DNA of 64,000 nt from Bacteroidales bacterium (lineage in GTDB: Bacteria > Bacteroidota > Bacteroidia > Bacteroidales > JAQUTK01): NCBI GenBank assembly GCA_028709785.1, contig JAQUTK010000015.1, positions 1 to 64,000 on the forward strand, read 5' to 3'. Made by a program: the position numbers and the translations under genes. Each line of letters starts with the position of its first letter. The stretch's first letter is position 1. The notes beneath the pieces are model-generated. The model saw nothing but the letters and a program-made list of their open reading frames with translations. It did not search any database and was not told the DNA's origin. Of the stretch, positions 1 through 8,500 are shown in pieces.

Positions 1-49
1 AATCATTCTGAACTGCAAAACGAAGAATGGTTCAGTAAGCATAAAAAAA

Positions 50-77
50 GAGAGCCCGTCGTTTCAGACAAGCTCTC
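50..77 (-). terminator. Intrinsic terminator after SPOR lipoprotein gene
   Basis: Inverted repeat: GAGAGC (50-55) pairs with GCTCTC (72-77), and GTC/GAC extends it across a small internal loop. Read on the minus strand the hairpin is followed by seven T (plus-strand A run 43-49). It lies 26 bases past the stop of the SPOR gene. Bases 1-49 hold nothing I can assign. Confidence 0.75.
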
Positions 78-103
78 CTTTTCTTTTCTAAAAAAGAAGA
101 AGA

Positions 104-565
104 TTATTTTTTCTCAAGAAGCCACGCATCGGTCAAATTGTGTTTCTCTTTTACAGTGTCGCGAAGATCTGCAGCATCGTTCTTGTTATTAAATGTACCA
201 ATAATGACACGATACATCTGTTTCTCTGTGTTTATTGCAATGGCACAAGTGTATCCTTTGGCTTGATAATCAGCTTTTAATCTTGTAGCATTGTCTTTTT
301 GTTGAAAACTACCAATTACAACACTGAATGTTTTTAATTCGCCTTCAACAGCTTGTAATGACTCTTTCTGAAAGGTTGCATTCGTAACAGGTCTTGCTGC
401 TTTTGTTGTAGTCGCAGGAGCTTCTTCTTCCTCTTCTTCGACCACAGCAACTTCTTTCTCTTTTGCTTTCTCGTAAGCTGCTTTATATGCACTCTGCTTC
501 GATTTACATGCGCCCAATCCGAAGACCAAACAAAGGGTTAAAACCCACAATAGACTCTTTTTCAT
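104..565 (-). CDS. SPOR-domain lipoprotein
   Basis: This 153-residue protein begins with a lipoprotein signal peptide ending in the lipobox LGAC (Cys20), so it should be lipid-anchored in the envelope. A charged, Glu-rich and Ala/Thr-rich linker (about residues 30-60) leads to a SPOR domain (about 75-150) with the typical repeats FSVVIGSF and YRVIIGTF. SPOR domains bind denuded glycan strands of peptidoglycan, usually at division sites. The gene stands alone between hisB and a terminator. The start is supported by a TATTTTTG promoter box 28 bases upstream. The precise role is not evident. Confidence 0.85.
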   Translation of the reverse strand: MKKSLLWVLTLCLVFGLGACKSKQSAYKAAYEKAKEKEVAVVEEEEEEAPATTTKAARPVTNATFQKESLQAVEGELKTFSVVIGSFQQKDNATRLKADYQAKGYTCAIAINTEKQMYRVIIGTFNNKNDAADLRDTVKEKHNLTDAWLLEKK

Positions 566-592
566 CTTATTCTAGTTTTATAAATATGTGTG

Positions 593-600
593 CAAAAATA
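593..600 (-). promoter_or_regulatory. Predicted -7 box for SPOR gene
   Basis: TATTTTTG on the minus strand matches the Bacteroidetes -7 consensus TAnnTTTG. A GTTG at about 620-623 sits near the -33 position, and the gene start is 28 bases downstream. Confidence 0.6.
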
Positions 601-702
601 GGAAATATAGTCCAATATACAACGGTGTAAATGAAATTATTAGTCGGTATATCGGTCGTAATTTAATTTTTATAACATTATAAACAGATCTTTCCAATTG
701 CT

Positions 703-1833
703 TTACAAGATACCTTTGGTTGAAGGCAGTTCGTAGCTGTAAATATCTCTTTTGATCGCCATTTTCAAAGATCTGGCCAACGCCTTGAAAATTCCTTCAA
801 TCTTATGATGCTCATTCGTTCCTTCCGCTTTAATGTTCAGATTCATGCGCGCCGAGTCGCTGAAAGACTTGAAGAAATGAAGAAACATTTCGGTCGGCAT
901 ATCTCCGACATATTCCCTGTTGAACGTTGCATCCCATACCAGCCACGGTCTTCCTCCAAAATCAAGAGCGACGCTGCATAAACATTCGTCCATGGGAAGA
1001 GCGTATCCGTATCTTTCAATGCCCCGTTTGTCTCCCAGGGCTTTTAATATTGCTTCGCCCAATGCGATCGCTGTATCTTCGATCGTATGGTGTTCATCCA
1101 CATTCAAATCACCTTTTACCTGTATGGTCAAATCTATGCCTGAATGTTTGCCGATCTGCTCCAGCATGTGGTCAAAAAAACCGAGTCCGCTGTGGATGTT
1201 GCATTTGCCTTTTCCATCCAGGTTCACTTCCACATAGATATCTGTCTCCTTTGTGCTACGTTGCACTGTGGCCGTACGTTCGCCTGCAAAGAGGAACTCA
1301 GCCACTTTATCCCAGTCGTCAGAGGCAAATACACAAACATTGCGGAGACTCTCATCGGACAGAATTTGTTCCTTTTTTGTCTCATCACAAAATAAGATAC
1401 CCTTGCAACCCATATTCAGAGCCAGTTGCATGTCTGTAACGCGATCGCCGATGACAAAAGAATGGCTCAGATCATACGAACCATCCATGTATTGTGTCAT
1501 CATTCCTGTACGGGGTTTGCGCGTTGGTGCGTTCTCTTCAGGAAGTGAGCGATCAATAAGTATATTGTCAAAGACAATACCTTCTCCTTTCAACGCTTCC
1601 AGCATCTTGTTGTGCGCGGGCCAGAAATCTTTTTCAGGAAAGGAATCGGTACCCAGTCCGTCCTGATTTGTCACCATGACAAATTCAAAATCAAGTTTCT
1701 GACGGATGAAAAAAAGATTACGAAAGACCTTTGGGATGTATGATAACTTATCCAGACTATCTAATTGAAAATCTATCGGCGGCTCAATAACCAATGTGCC
1801 GTCCCTGTCTATAAACAAAGCTCGTTTTTGCAT
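703..1833 (-). CDS. hisB: Bifunctional histidinol-phosphatase / imidazoleglycerol-phosphate dehydratase HisB
   Basis: Catalyses two steps of histidine biosynthesis in the cytoplasm. Residues 1-165 form a HAD-type histidinol-phosphate phosphatase with the nucleophile motif DRDGT (Asp9, Asp11). Residues about 185-376 form imidazoleglycerol-phosphate dehydratase with the metal-binding motifs DEHHTIED and EHHKIEG. Length (376 aa) matches the fused enzyme of enterobacteria and many Bacteroidetes. In many relatives hisB closes a hisGDCB operon, but here the gene upstream is a divergent glycosidase, so hisB is transcribed alone, probably from a TATCTTTA box at 1868-1875. No terminator was recognised after the stop. 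Confidence 0.95.
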   Translation of the reverse strand: MQKRALFIDRDGTLVIEPPIDFQLDSLDKLSYIPKVFRNLFFIRQKLDFEFVMVTNQDGLGTDSFPEKDFWPAHNKMLEALKGEGIVFDNILIDRSLPEENAPTRKPRTGMMTQYMDGSYDLSHSFVIGDRVTDMQLALNMGCKGILFCDETKKEQILSDESLRNVCVFASDDWDKVAEFLFAGERTATVQRSTKETDIYVEVNLDGKGKCNIHSGLGFFDHMLEQIGKHSGIDLTIQVKGDLNVDEHHTIEDTAIALGEAILKALGDKRGIERYGYALPMDECLCSVALDFGGRPWLVWDATFNREYVGDMPTEMFLHFFKSFSDSARMNLNIKAEGTNEHHKIEGIFKALARSLKMAIKRDIYSYELPSTKGIL

Positions 1834-1867
1834 TTGAAAAGGTTATGCTGATTAATAAAATACGATG

Positions 1868-1875
1868 TAAAGATA
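1868..1875 (-). promoter_or_regulatory. Possible -7 box for hisB
   Basis: TATCTTTA on the minus strand, one base off TAnnTTTG, 35 bases upstream of the hisB start. No clear -33 element was seen. Confidence 0.4.
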
Positions 1876-1992
1876 CGACTAATTTATGAGTAACATAATT
1901 CAGCAGAAGTGAAATTGCATGATTTACATACATATCGCCGACCTGAGGGAAAAATAGTACAGGAAGTGATTCTCCGAACCGATCTTTTTGCC

Positions 1993-2000
1993 TACTTTTG
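1993..2000 (+). promoter_or_regulatory. Predicted -7 box for GH43-like gene
   Basis: TACTTTTG matches TAnnTTTG and lies 45 bases before the ATG at 2045. This favours that ATG over the in-frame ATG at 1988, which would sit upstream of the box. Confidence 0.55.
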
Positions 2001-2044
2001 GGCATCCAATATCTGATATAGAAAACCATAAAATAGTGATAACC

Positions 2045-3025
2045 ATGAAAAAGAATTCTTTGAGCCTCTTGCTCTCTCTTCTGCTTTTTCCTGTTGCCCC
2101 GTCGTTTTCTGCTTGTGCAGTTTCATCTGCTCCGGTGGAAGAACAGGTATTACTCTTTTCTTTTTTCAAAGAACCGAATGGTCGCGATGGACTTCATCTG
2201 GCGACAAGTGAAGACGGAATCAACTGGAGCGAACTGAATGATGGAAAATCTTTTCTGGTACCTTGTGTCGGAAAAGATAGTCTGATGCGCGATCCCAGTA
2301 TCTGTCAGGGTCCTGACGGACTTTTTCACATGGTCTGGACTTCCAGTTGGAAGAGCCGTTCAATCGGGTATGCCTGTTCGAAGGATTTAATTCATTGGAG
2401 TGAGCAGCGCGATCTCCCGGTCATGGAACAAGATCTTTCCACGAAAAACTGCTGGGCACCCGAGATCTTCTATGATGATCAGTCAAAAATGTATTATATC
2501 GTCTGGGCTTCATCCGTGGATTCTAATCCTGACGCTCCGAATAAGGATGGCAATAATCACCGGTTGTTTGAGGTACACACGAAAGACTTTACAACCTTTT
2601 CTCCGGCGCGACTGATCTATTGTCCGCCATCCATGACTGTGATTGATGGCTGTTTCCTAAAAAAGGAGGATACCTATTATCTGTTTGTAAAGAATGAAGA
2701 TAAAGGTGCAGCGAGTCCGATGAAATATATATACATGACATCTGCTGATTCATTCTTGGGCCCGTATCCCTATGAAAAGAGTTACGGTGAGTGGAAGATA
2801 TCGCCGGAATGGGTGGAAGGACCCTCTGTCTTTGAATGGAAAGGGGAAGTGTTTTTAATCTATGATATGTACCGAACCAAGAAGTATGGTGCCGTCCGTT
2901 CGAAGGATATGAAGAACTGGTCAAAAGAAGAGACATTGAATATACCGAGAGGTTTGCGACATGGTACCGTATTCAAGGCACCGGCATCCGTATTGAGAAA
3001 TATTATAAAGCATATCCAAAAGTGA
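2045..3025 (+). CDS. GH43-like glycosidase, secreted
   Basis: A 326-residue protein with a signal peptide (about residues 1-25, followed by a Cys-containing segment CAVSS). The rest looks like a five-bladed beta-propeller glycosidase of the GH43/GH117-like superfamily: the segments RDPSI and CWAPEIFYD resemble the catalytic-base and metal or acid regions of these enzymes, and blade repeats such as SEDGINWS and SKDLIHWS recur. It probably acts on arabinose- or xylose-containing glycans in the periplasm or on the surface. A GH51 arabinofuranosidase is encoded just downstream on the other strand, which agrees with an arabinan-type substrate. I chose the ATG at 2045 because it opens a clean signal peptide. 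Confidence 0.8.
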   Translation: MKKNSLSLLLSLLLFPVAPSFSACAVSSAPVEEQVLLFSFFKEPNGRDGLHLATSEDGINWSELNDGKSFLVPCVGKDSLMRDPSICQGPDGLFHMVWTSSWKSRSIGYACSKDLIHWSEQRDLPVMEQDLSTKNCWAPEIFYDDQSKMYYIVWASSVDSNPDAPNKDGNNHRLFEVHTKDFTTFSPARLIYCPPSMTVIDGCFLKKEDTYYLFVKNEDKGAASPMKYIYMTSADSFLGPYPYEKSYGEWKISPEWVEGPSVFEWKGEVFLIYDMYRTKKYGAVRSKDMKNWSKEETLNIPRGLRHGTVFKAPASVLRNIIKHIQK

Positions 3026-3029
3026 GGAC

Positions 3030-3062
3030 AAAAAAAATAATCGCTTCTCACGAAGCGATTAT
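3030..3062 (-). terminator. Intrinsic terminator (candidate sRNA / GH51)
   Basis: A 10-bp inverted repeat (3037-3046 with 3053-3062, loop CTCACG) is followed on the minus strand by eight T (3037 to 3030). It has no T run on the plus strand, so it is oriented for minus-strand transcripts even though it abuts the GH43-like stop. Confidence 0.8.
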
Positions 3063-3141
3063 CCTAAACCCTAATAATACTTTTTATGAAAAAAAACTTT
3101 ACTTTGCTCTAACGCTATGAAGTCTCATAGCTCATTGAAAA
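3030..3141 (-). ncRNA. Candidate small RNA with own promoter and terminator
   Basis: On the minus strand a full promoter (ATTG-N20-TACCTTTG, 3148-3179) would start a transcript near 3141. The transcript holds a perfect 7-bp hairpin (GCTATGA, loop GACT, TCATAGC; plus coordinates about 3114-3131), an A/U-rich single-stranded middle, and ends in a 10-bp hairpin with eight U. No ORF of note is encoded on this strand. The organisation is that of a free-standing regulatory RNA of about 110 nt, but it could also be the processed 3' end of the GH51 message, whose stop lies 160 bases upstream. No known family was recognised. Confidence 0.5.
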
Positions 3142-3147
3142 GTGAGA

Positions 3148-3179
3148 CAAAGGTAAAGGCTTCCTGTTAATCATACAAT
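3148..3179 (-). promoter_or_regulatory. Predicted promoter of candidate small RNA
   Basis: TACCTTTG (3148-3155) with ATTG (3176-3179) 20 bases upstream on the minus strand, close to the Bacteroidetes TTTG-N19-TAnnTTTG consensus. No coding gene starts downstream of it. Confidence 0.6.
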
Positions 3180-3302
3180 ACACAATCATACAATCTCATG
3201 TATAATTGTTCGATAAACACTTTTTGAACGCATTTATAGGCTTTTTCTGTCAATTTATCCATATTCGCGTCATTTTATCCATGTTTAGGCATTCCCGCTC
3301 TG

Positions 3303-5249
3303 TTACTTCTCTTTGGCGATTCTCACGATTGTGAATGATTTACCTTTCAGCGAGATGCTTACAACGTTGTTCAAGCAGGTAGGAAGTGCTGTTTCAGAAG
3401 GAACAATGTTTACTGGTTTTTCCAGACTGTTCTCGTCTGTCGGGTTTCCAGTGAATGTAATACATTTCAATGCTTTTGCCTGTTTAATGCCGTTGAGTGT
3501 AATTGCTGCATTCAGTTCGTTTTCCTGCGTGTTGGCAATCTTCAGAATGATTTCGTTGCTGCTTTTGTCCAATGCGGCGCTCGCATAGAGATTCTGCTGT
3601 CCGGTGATAGCTTTCTTGTCCATGGTCATGGCAAGCACATCTGTACCTTTGTTCATGGCATACATTTGTTGCACAAAGTAATTCGGAGTTTTATACATAC
3701 TCAGATTATCAAACCAGATAAGGTCCGGACCCCATTGCCATGCATCTTTATGGGCAAAGAGTGGCGCATAGGTAGCCAGACGAACAATATCAGCATTTCT
3801 TTCCAAACCCGTCATGAAGGCTGCTTCAGCCAAAGCAGCTTCGAAATTGTTGCGTTTGTTACGGGTGTGAGCAGCATATTCACCGGCAAACACTTTCGGG
3901 CCTTTGCGGTCATATTGATCATAGCGCGCTGCATTGTTTAAAAACCACTCCGGTGCTTTATAATAATGTTCGTCAACAAGATCTACTTTCAGTCTCTTCA
4001 TCTCAGGCCACAAATACTCAAAATCTTTGCCTTCGGCAGAGGGTCCCGAACTTCCAATAATTTCAATTTCCGGATGTTTGATCCGTAGTTCTTTCACAAA
4101 CAGTTCGAGTCTTTCCGGGTATTGAGCCCCCCACTGTTCATTTCCAACAGCCAGATACTTCAGCCCGAAAGGAGCAGGGTGTCCCATTTCAGCACGCAGC
4201 GCTCCCCATTTTGTGCTTGTCTGACCATTTGCAAATTCAATCAGGTCGATCGCATCCTGAATATAAGGATCCAGCTCATTCAACGGTACAAGTTCTTTTG
4301 CTCTTGCGTACTGGCACGACATACCTACATTCAAAACAGGCAGAGCTGTTGCTCCTATATCTTCTGCCAATTGGAAAAACTCAAAGAAACCAAGCCCATA
4401 CGATTGGAAATAGTCCGGTGCGAAGCGGTTTTGAAACTCATAATTCCATCTGTTTTCATTGCAGGGACGGTTTTCTACTTTTCCTACCGTGTTTTTCCAC
4501 TGATAGCGACTGGTGAGTTCGTTTCCTTCAACGATACATCCGCCCGGAAAGCGGAGAACACCGGGATGCAGATCGGCTAAAGCTTGCGCAAGGTCTTGTC
4601 TGAGTCCGTTTTCGCGTCCTTTAAACGTGTTCTTGGGGAATAAGGAGATATGATCCATATCAACCGATCCCTTTGTGATCAGTCCCAGGCGAATACGGGC
4701 ATGCGAATCTGTAAATGTTGCGGTCAGATCGGCTGATACTTTCGACCATTCCTTCGATACGACATCAATGGTCAGATTTTGCACCTGATTATTGTTGCTG
4801 TCAAAGAACTCAACTCTAATCTTAGCAGCTTCGGGTGTACGCGCATAAAAAGAAAGTTTATAGGTTTCCCCTTTTTTTATACCGATTCCTCTGAATCCTT
4901 CGTTAATCAGTCCGCATCCTCTTAACTCTCCGTTAAAAGTGAGGTTGGCGTAGTGTGGATTACGTTCGAAGCATGGATTTTCATCTTTGATCTGCACTTT
5001 TCCATACGATGTCCATCCCATCAGTGGACTGTCGGTAAATTCGAAAGAACGATTCTTTATCAATTCAGCGTACAGACCCCCGTCTGCCCCAAAATTGATA
5101 TCTTCGAAAAAGACACCGTACATGTGTGGGTTAATTTGAGCTACGGGCTTTTTGGCGTTCACTTCAATGTTAAGAGCTGAAGTTTGTCCAAAAGCTCCGG
5201 TGAATGTCATGGATAGCATGGCTATCATTCCTAAGATACCTTTTTTCAT
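3303..5249 (-). CDS. GH51 alpha-L-arabinofuranosidase, secreted
   Basis: Removes terminal arabinofuranose from arabinan, arabinoxylan or related glycans. The 648-residue protein has a signal peptide (residues 1-22), a carbohydrate-binding beta-sandwich (about 80-200) and a GH51 barrel with the acid/base glutamate in VGNEQWG and the nucleophile glutamate in FAGEYAAHT, followed by the C-terminal beta domain. I start it at 5249 because the MKKGILG sequence begins a proper signal peptide; the in-frame ATG at 5294 would add 15 unlikely residues. A TATATTTG box at 5336-5343 is a plausible promoter. The gene faces the hybrid two-component regulator, which may control it. Confidence 0.92.
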   Translation of the reverse strand: MKKGILGMIAMLSMTFTGAFGQTSALNIEVNAKKPVAQINPHMYGVFFEDINFGADGGLYAELIKNRSFEFTDSPLMGWTSYGKVQIKDENPCFERNPHYANLTFNGELRGCGLINEGFRGIGIKKGETYKLSFYARTPEAAKIRVEFFDSNNNQVQNLTIDVVSKEWSKVSADLTATFTDSHARIRLGLITKGSVDMDHISLFPKNTFKGRENGLRQDLAQALADLHPGVLRFPGGCIVEGNELTSRYQWKNTVGKVENRPCNENRWNYEFQNRFAPDYFQSYGLGFFEFFQLAEDIGATALPVLNVGMSCQYARAKELVPLNELDPYIQDAIDLIEFANGQTSTKWGALRAEMGHPAPFGLKYLAVGNEQWGAQYPERLELFVKELRIKHPEIEIIGSSGPSAEGKDFEYLWPEMKRLKVDLVDEHYYKAPEWFLNNAARYDQYDRKGPKVFAGEYAAHTRNKRNNFEAALAEAAFMTGLERNADIVRLATYAPLFAHKDAWQWGPDLIWFDNLSMYKTPNYFVQQMYAMNKGTDVLAMTMDKKAITGQQNLYASAALDKSSNEIILKIANTQENELNAAITLNGIKQAKALKCITFTGNPTDENSLEKPVNIVPSETALPTCLNNVVSISLKGKSFTIVRIAKEK

Positions 5250-5566
5250 CTTTAGTTGAATAATTGTTTCATGATTTGCTTTATCAGAAAGCAAGAATGA
5301 ACATGGTTAATAAATTTATGATTTTGAATGACAGACAAATATACAATATGTATTGGATAAATGTCATTTTTACCATCATTTTTTTTTCTGAGTTTTTTGT
5401 GTCCGGTTTTGTTAAGTAATAAATCATACAGCATCTCTTCCTGTATATATTCATTCATGGAGTGCTTTTTTTGTTCGCAGACATGGATAAATTGACATTT
5501 TATCTGTACTTTTGTTCACGTACAAAACTATAACTACTTGTTATTCTTGAAAAAAGCTGTTTTTAG
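5250..5566. other. Divergent regulatory gap GH51 / hybrid regulator
   Basis: A 317-base AT-rich gap with -7 boxes for both directions: TATATTTG at 5336-5343 (minus, toward GH51) and TACTTTTG at 5507-5514 (plus, toward the hybrid regulator). No ORF or RNA gene was recognised. Confidence 0.5.
5507..5514 (+). promoter_or_regulatory. Predicted -7 box for hybrid two-component gene
   Basis: TACTTTTG matches TAnnTTTG, 53 bases before the ATG at 5567 and 71 before the alternative ATG at 5585. Confidence 0.55.
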
Positions 5567-8500
5567 ATGACAACGAATGATTTTATGAAATTCGCAAGGA
5601 GTGTGAAAAAGGTATATGCTATATGCCTGGTCATTCTTTTTGTTTCATACAGTCTGAGGACTAATGCCGTCAATGGATATCATTTTTCAACCTATACGAC
5701 ATCCGAGGGACTTTCTCACAATACAGTCTGGCAAGTTATGCAGGATGAACAGGGAATTATATGGGCTGCGACTTCTGACGGTGTGAATCGCTTTGACGGA
5801 AGACAATTTGTCGATTTGAACTTATCAGGAGGTAAACAATATGCACCCGGTCAGAATGCCATCCTCTCTTTGACCAAAGATAAACATGGATTTGTCTGGA
5901 TGAAAGCCGAAGACGGACGTTTTTTTTGTTACGATCCCGTCAAAGAACAGTTTGTTGCCTATGCCAAACCGGATATTCGCAACAAGTCCTATGATGAGAT
6001 ACTTGTTGATTCGTCCGGCGTAAATTGGCTGTGGGGAACAAAAAACGGATGTTTGCGCGTTTCTTATGACGATAGAGGGTTTCACTGCATAGCTTTTGAG
6101 CCCGATGGAAAGCAGTTTTTTGACAATGCAATCCGGATGATCAATTCCTCTCCGGATATTGGAATGATTATCACGGCCGACTCGGGTATTTATTTCTATA
6201 CGAATGAAATGAAACGAGTTTATAATGACAGGAATGACCTGGGGATTATCTCTTGTGCCATGACCCGGGATAAACTCTTTTTCTTTACCCAGAGTAAGAT
6301 TGTCCTTGTGTACAATAAGAAGAGCAAGCTTTTTCAGAATCCGGTATCACTTCCGGATGAGTTGAGTAAAGGCGAACTAAAAGAGGTTGTTCAGATCAAC
6401 GAGAACAGTGTGCTCTTTTCTACAAACAATTCATTCTATATTTTCGATACTGAAACACTTCTGACTCAAAGAGCTGAAGGACTTTTAGGAGAAAAGACGT
6501 TGAGCAATCTCTCTTTTAAAACTGACAATGCTAAAAATCTATGGGTGTATGACGATAAAGGTGTCGTTTGGCTTTATAAGAGTGACGGGAAAAGCAAAAG
6601 AATTCAGTTGATTCAAGACGATGCCGATCTTTTGTCGAGACAGCAACGGTATAATTTTTTACTGGATTCCCGGGGTATTTTCTGGATCTCTACCTATGGG
6701 AACGGACTATTCATGTATGATCCGAAAACGGAAAATCTGGAACATATTTCCACGAGTCTCAATCAGCTGAATACGATTAGTTCCAATGATATTTTAACCC
6801 TGTTGGAGGATAAATCGGGTGTATTATGGGTGGGTACAGAGTATAATGGTATTACCAGAATCACCCTGCCGAAATATAAAATCAGAACCTTCTTCCCGGA
6901 AAACGAGAACCTTTTGAGAAGAGAAAACTCGATAATGGCCATTCAGGAAGACGCGGAGAGAAATTTATGGATGGCCAGCGCAGCCGGAAATATCAATATT
7001 TACACTGAAAACGGCATTTTGAAGAAAAAAGTAAATAGCACTTTCGCCTGGACCTGTTCGACGGTTGACTCGGACAATCGTATATGGCTGGGCTCTGAAT
7101 CTGACGGGATTGCCTGTTATGCTAATGAATATGCAGTTCCGGTGGTGCAAACTGCTGTGACGGGAAGTGTGGGCTCTTTGTCCGGCAATAGGGTAAATGC
7201 CTTGTTGTGTGATAAGAAAAACAGAATCTGGATCGGCCTTGCTGATAAAGGATTGTGTATTGCTTCTACTTCATTCATTTCGGAAGTGCATTTGGGAGGC
7301 ATTCCGGAAAAGCCGATCGGCTCTGTTTACTGTATGACGCTGGACTCAAAAGGGTATATCTGGGCGGGTGCCGAGGAGGGATTGGTCGTGTTTAATCCGG
7401 ACTCCATCTTAAAGAATCCTCTTCGTTATACATTCATTCCCTACGAAAAGTATGATACCCGTGATCTCAGTAAAAAACAAGCACAAGTGATCCATGAAGA
7501 TAAATATGGTCAACTGTGGATTGGAACAAAGGGTGGAGGAATGACCTGCTATGTCAAGAAATCGGATTTCAATGCTGTTTACGTCGAGCATTATACAACG
7601 AAGAACGGATTGCCCAATGATATCGTGAAGAATATTGAGGAAGATAATTCCGGCGCCTTATGGATCAGCACAGAATATGGTATTTCCCGTTTTAATCCGG
7701 ATGCCCGGATTTTTGAGAACTACCGTTTCGCAAATATGAATCTGGGGAATGTATATAATGCGGCTTCGGGTGTAAAGTGTGGATCAGGTGTATTGTTGTT
7801 TGGAAGTAAATACGGATGTTATATGTTTAACCCTAATACCTTCTATCGGAATAGCTATGTTCCCCCTGTGGTAATCACAAACTTGAAAATTAACGGTGAA
7901 ACTGTTTTTGCGGAAACAGGATCGTCCTCTTTTTCAGAGGCCATCTCCTATTCCAAAGAAATACAGTTGGAGTATGGGAAAGACAACCTGACCTTTGAAT
8001 TTTTACTGCCCAACTACAATGATGACTATCTGAATAAGTATTCCTATATTTTGGAAGGTTTCGATCAGGAATGGAGTACACCTTCCATTTATAATCAGGC
8101 AACCTACCGGAATCTTCCGGCAGGGAAGTATCGGTTGAAGATCAAGGCATGTAACAGTGCCGGGGTTTGGAATGCTCAGGATACTGAAATACTCGTTGTT
8201 GTTAAGCCACCGCTTTGGCGTTCCGGTTATGCATTTTTCTTTTATTTCGTGGCTATTGTCTTGGTTTTGTTTGTGACTTACAGGATTGTGCGAAAGATTA
8301 ATCTCTTGAACACACAGACGACGGTCGATAAAGAGCTGGGGAAATACAAGGTGCGGTTTCTATCCAAAATGTCGAACGAACTCAGGATGCCGATGTCCAG
8401 TATCCAACACTCTGTAGAGGAAATAGAGAAACAACCCTATTTGACCGATCATATTAAAAATCAGGTTCAATGGATTAACAAAAACTGTAATCAATTGGTA

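Noticed and set aside
3086..3112. Plus-strand leader peptide MKKNFTLL before a hairpin-like region
   Set aside because: No terminator or gene follows on the plus strand; the sequence is better explained as the complement of the minus-strand small RNA candidate.
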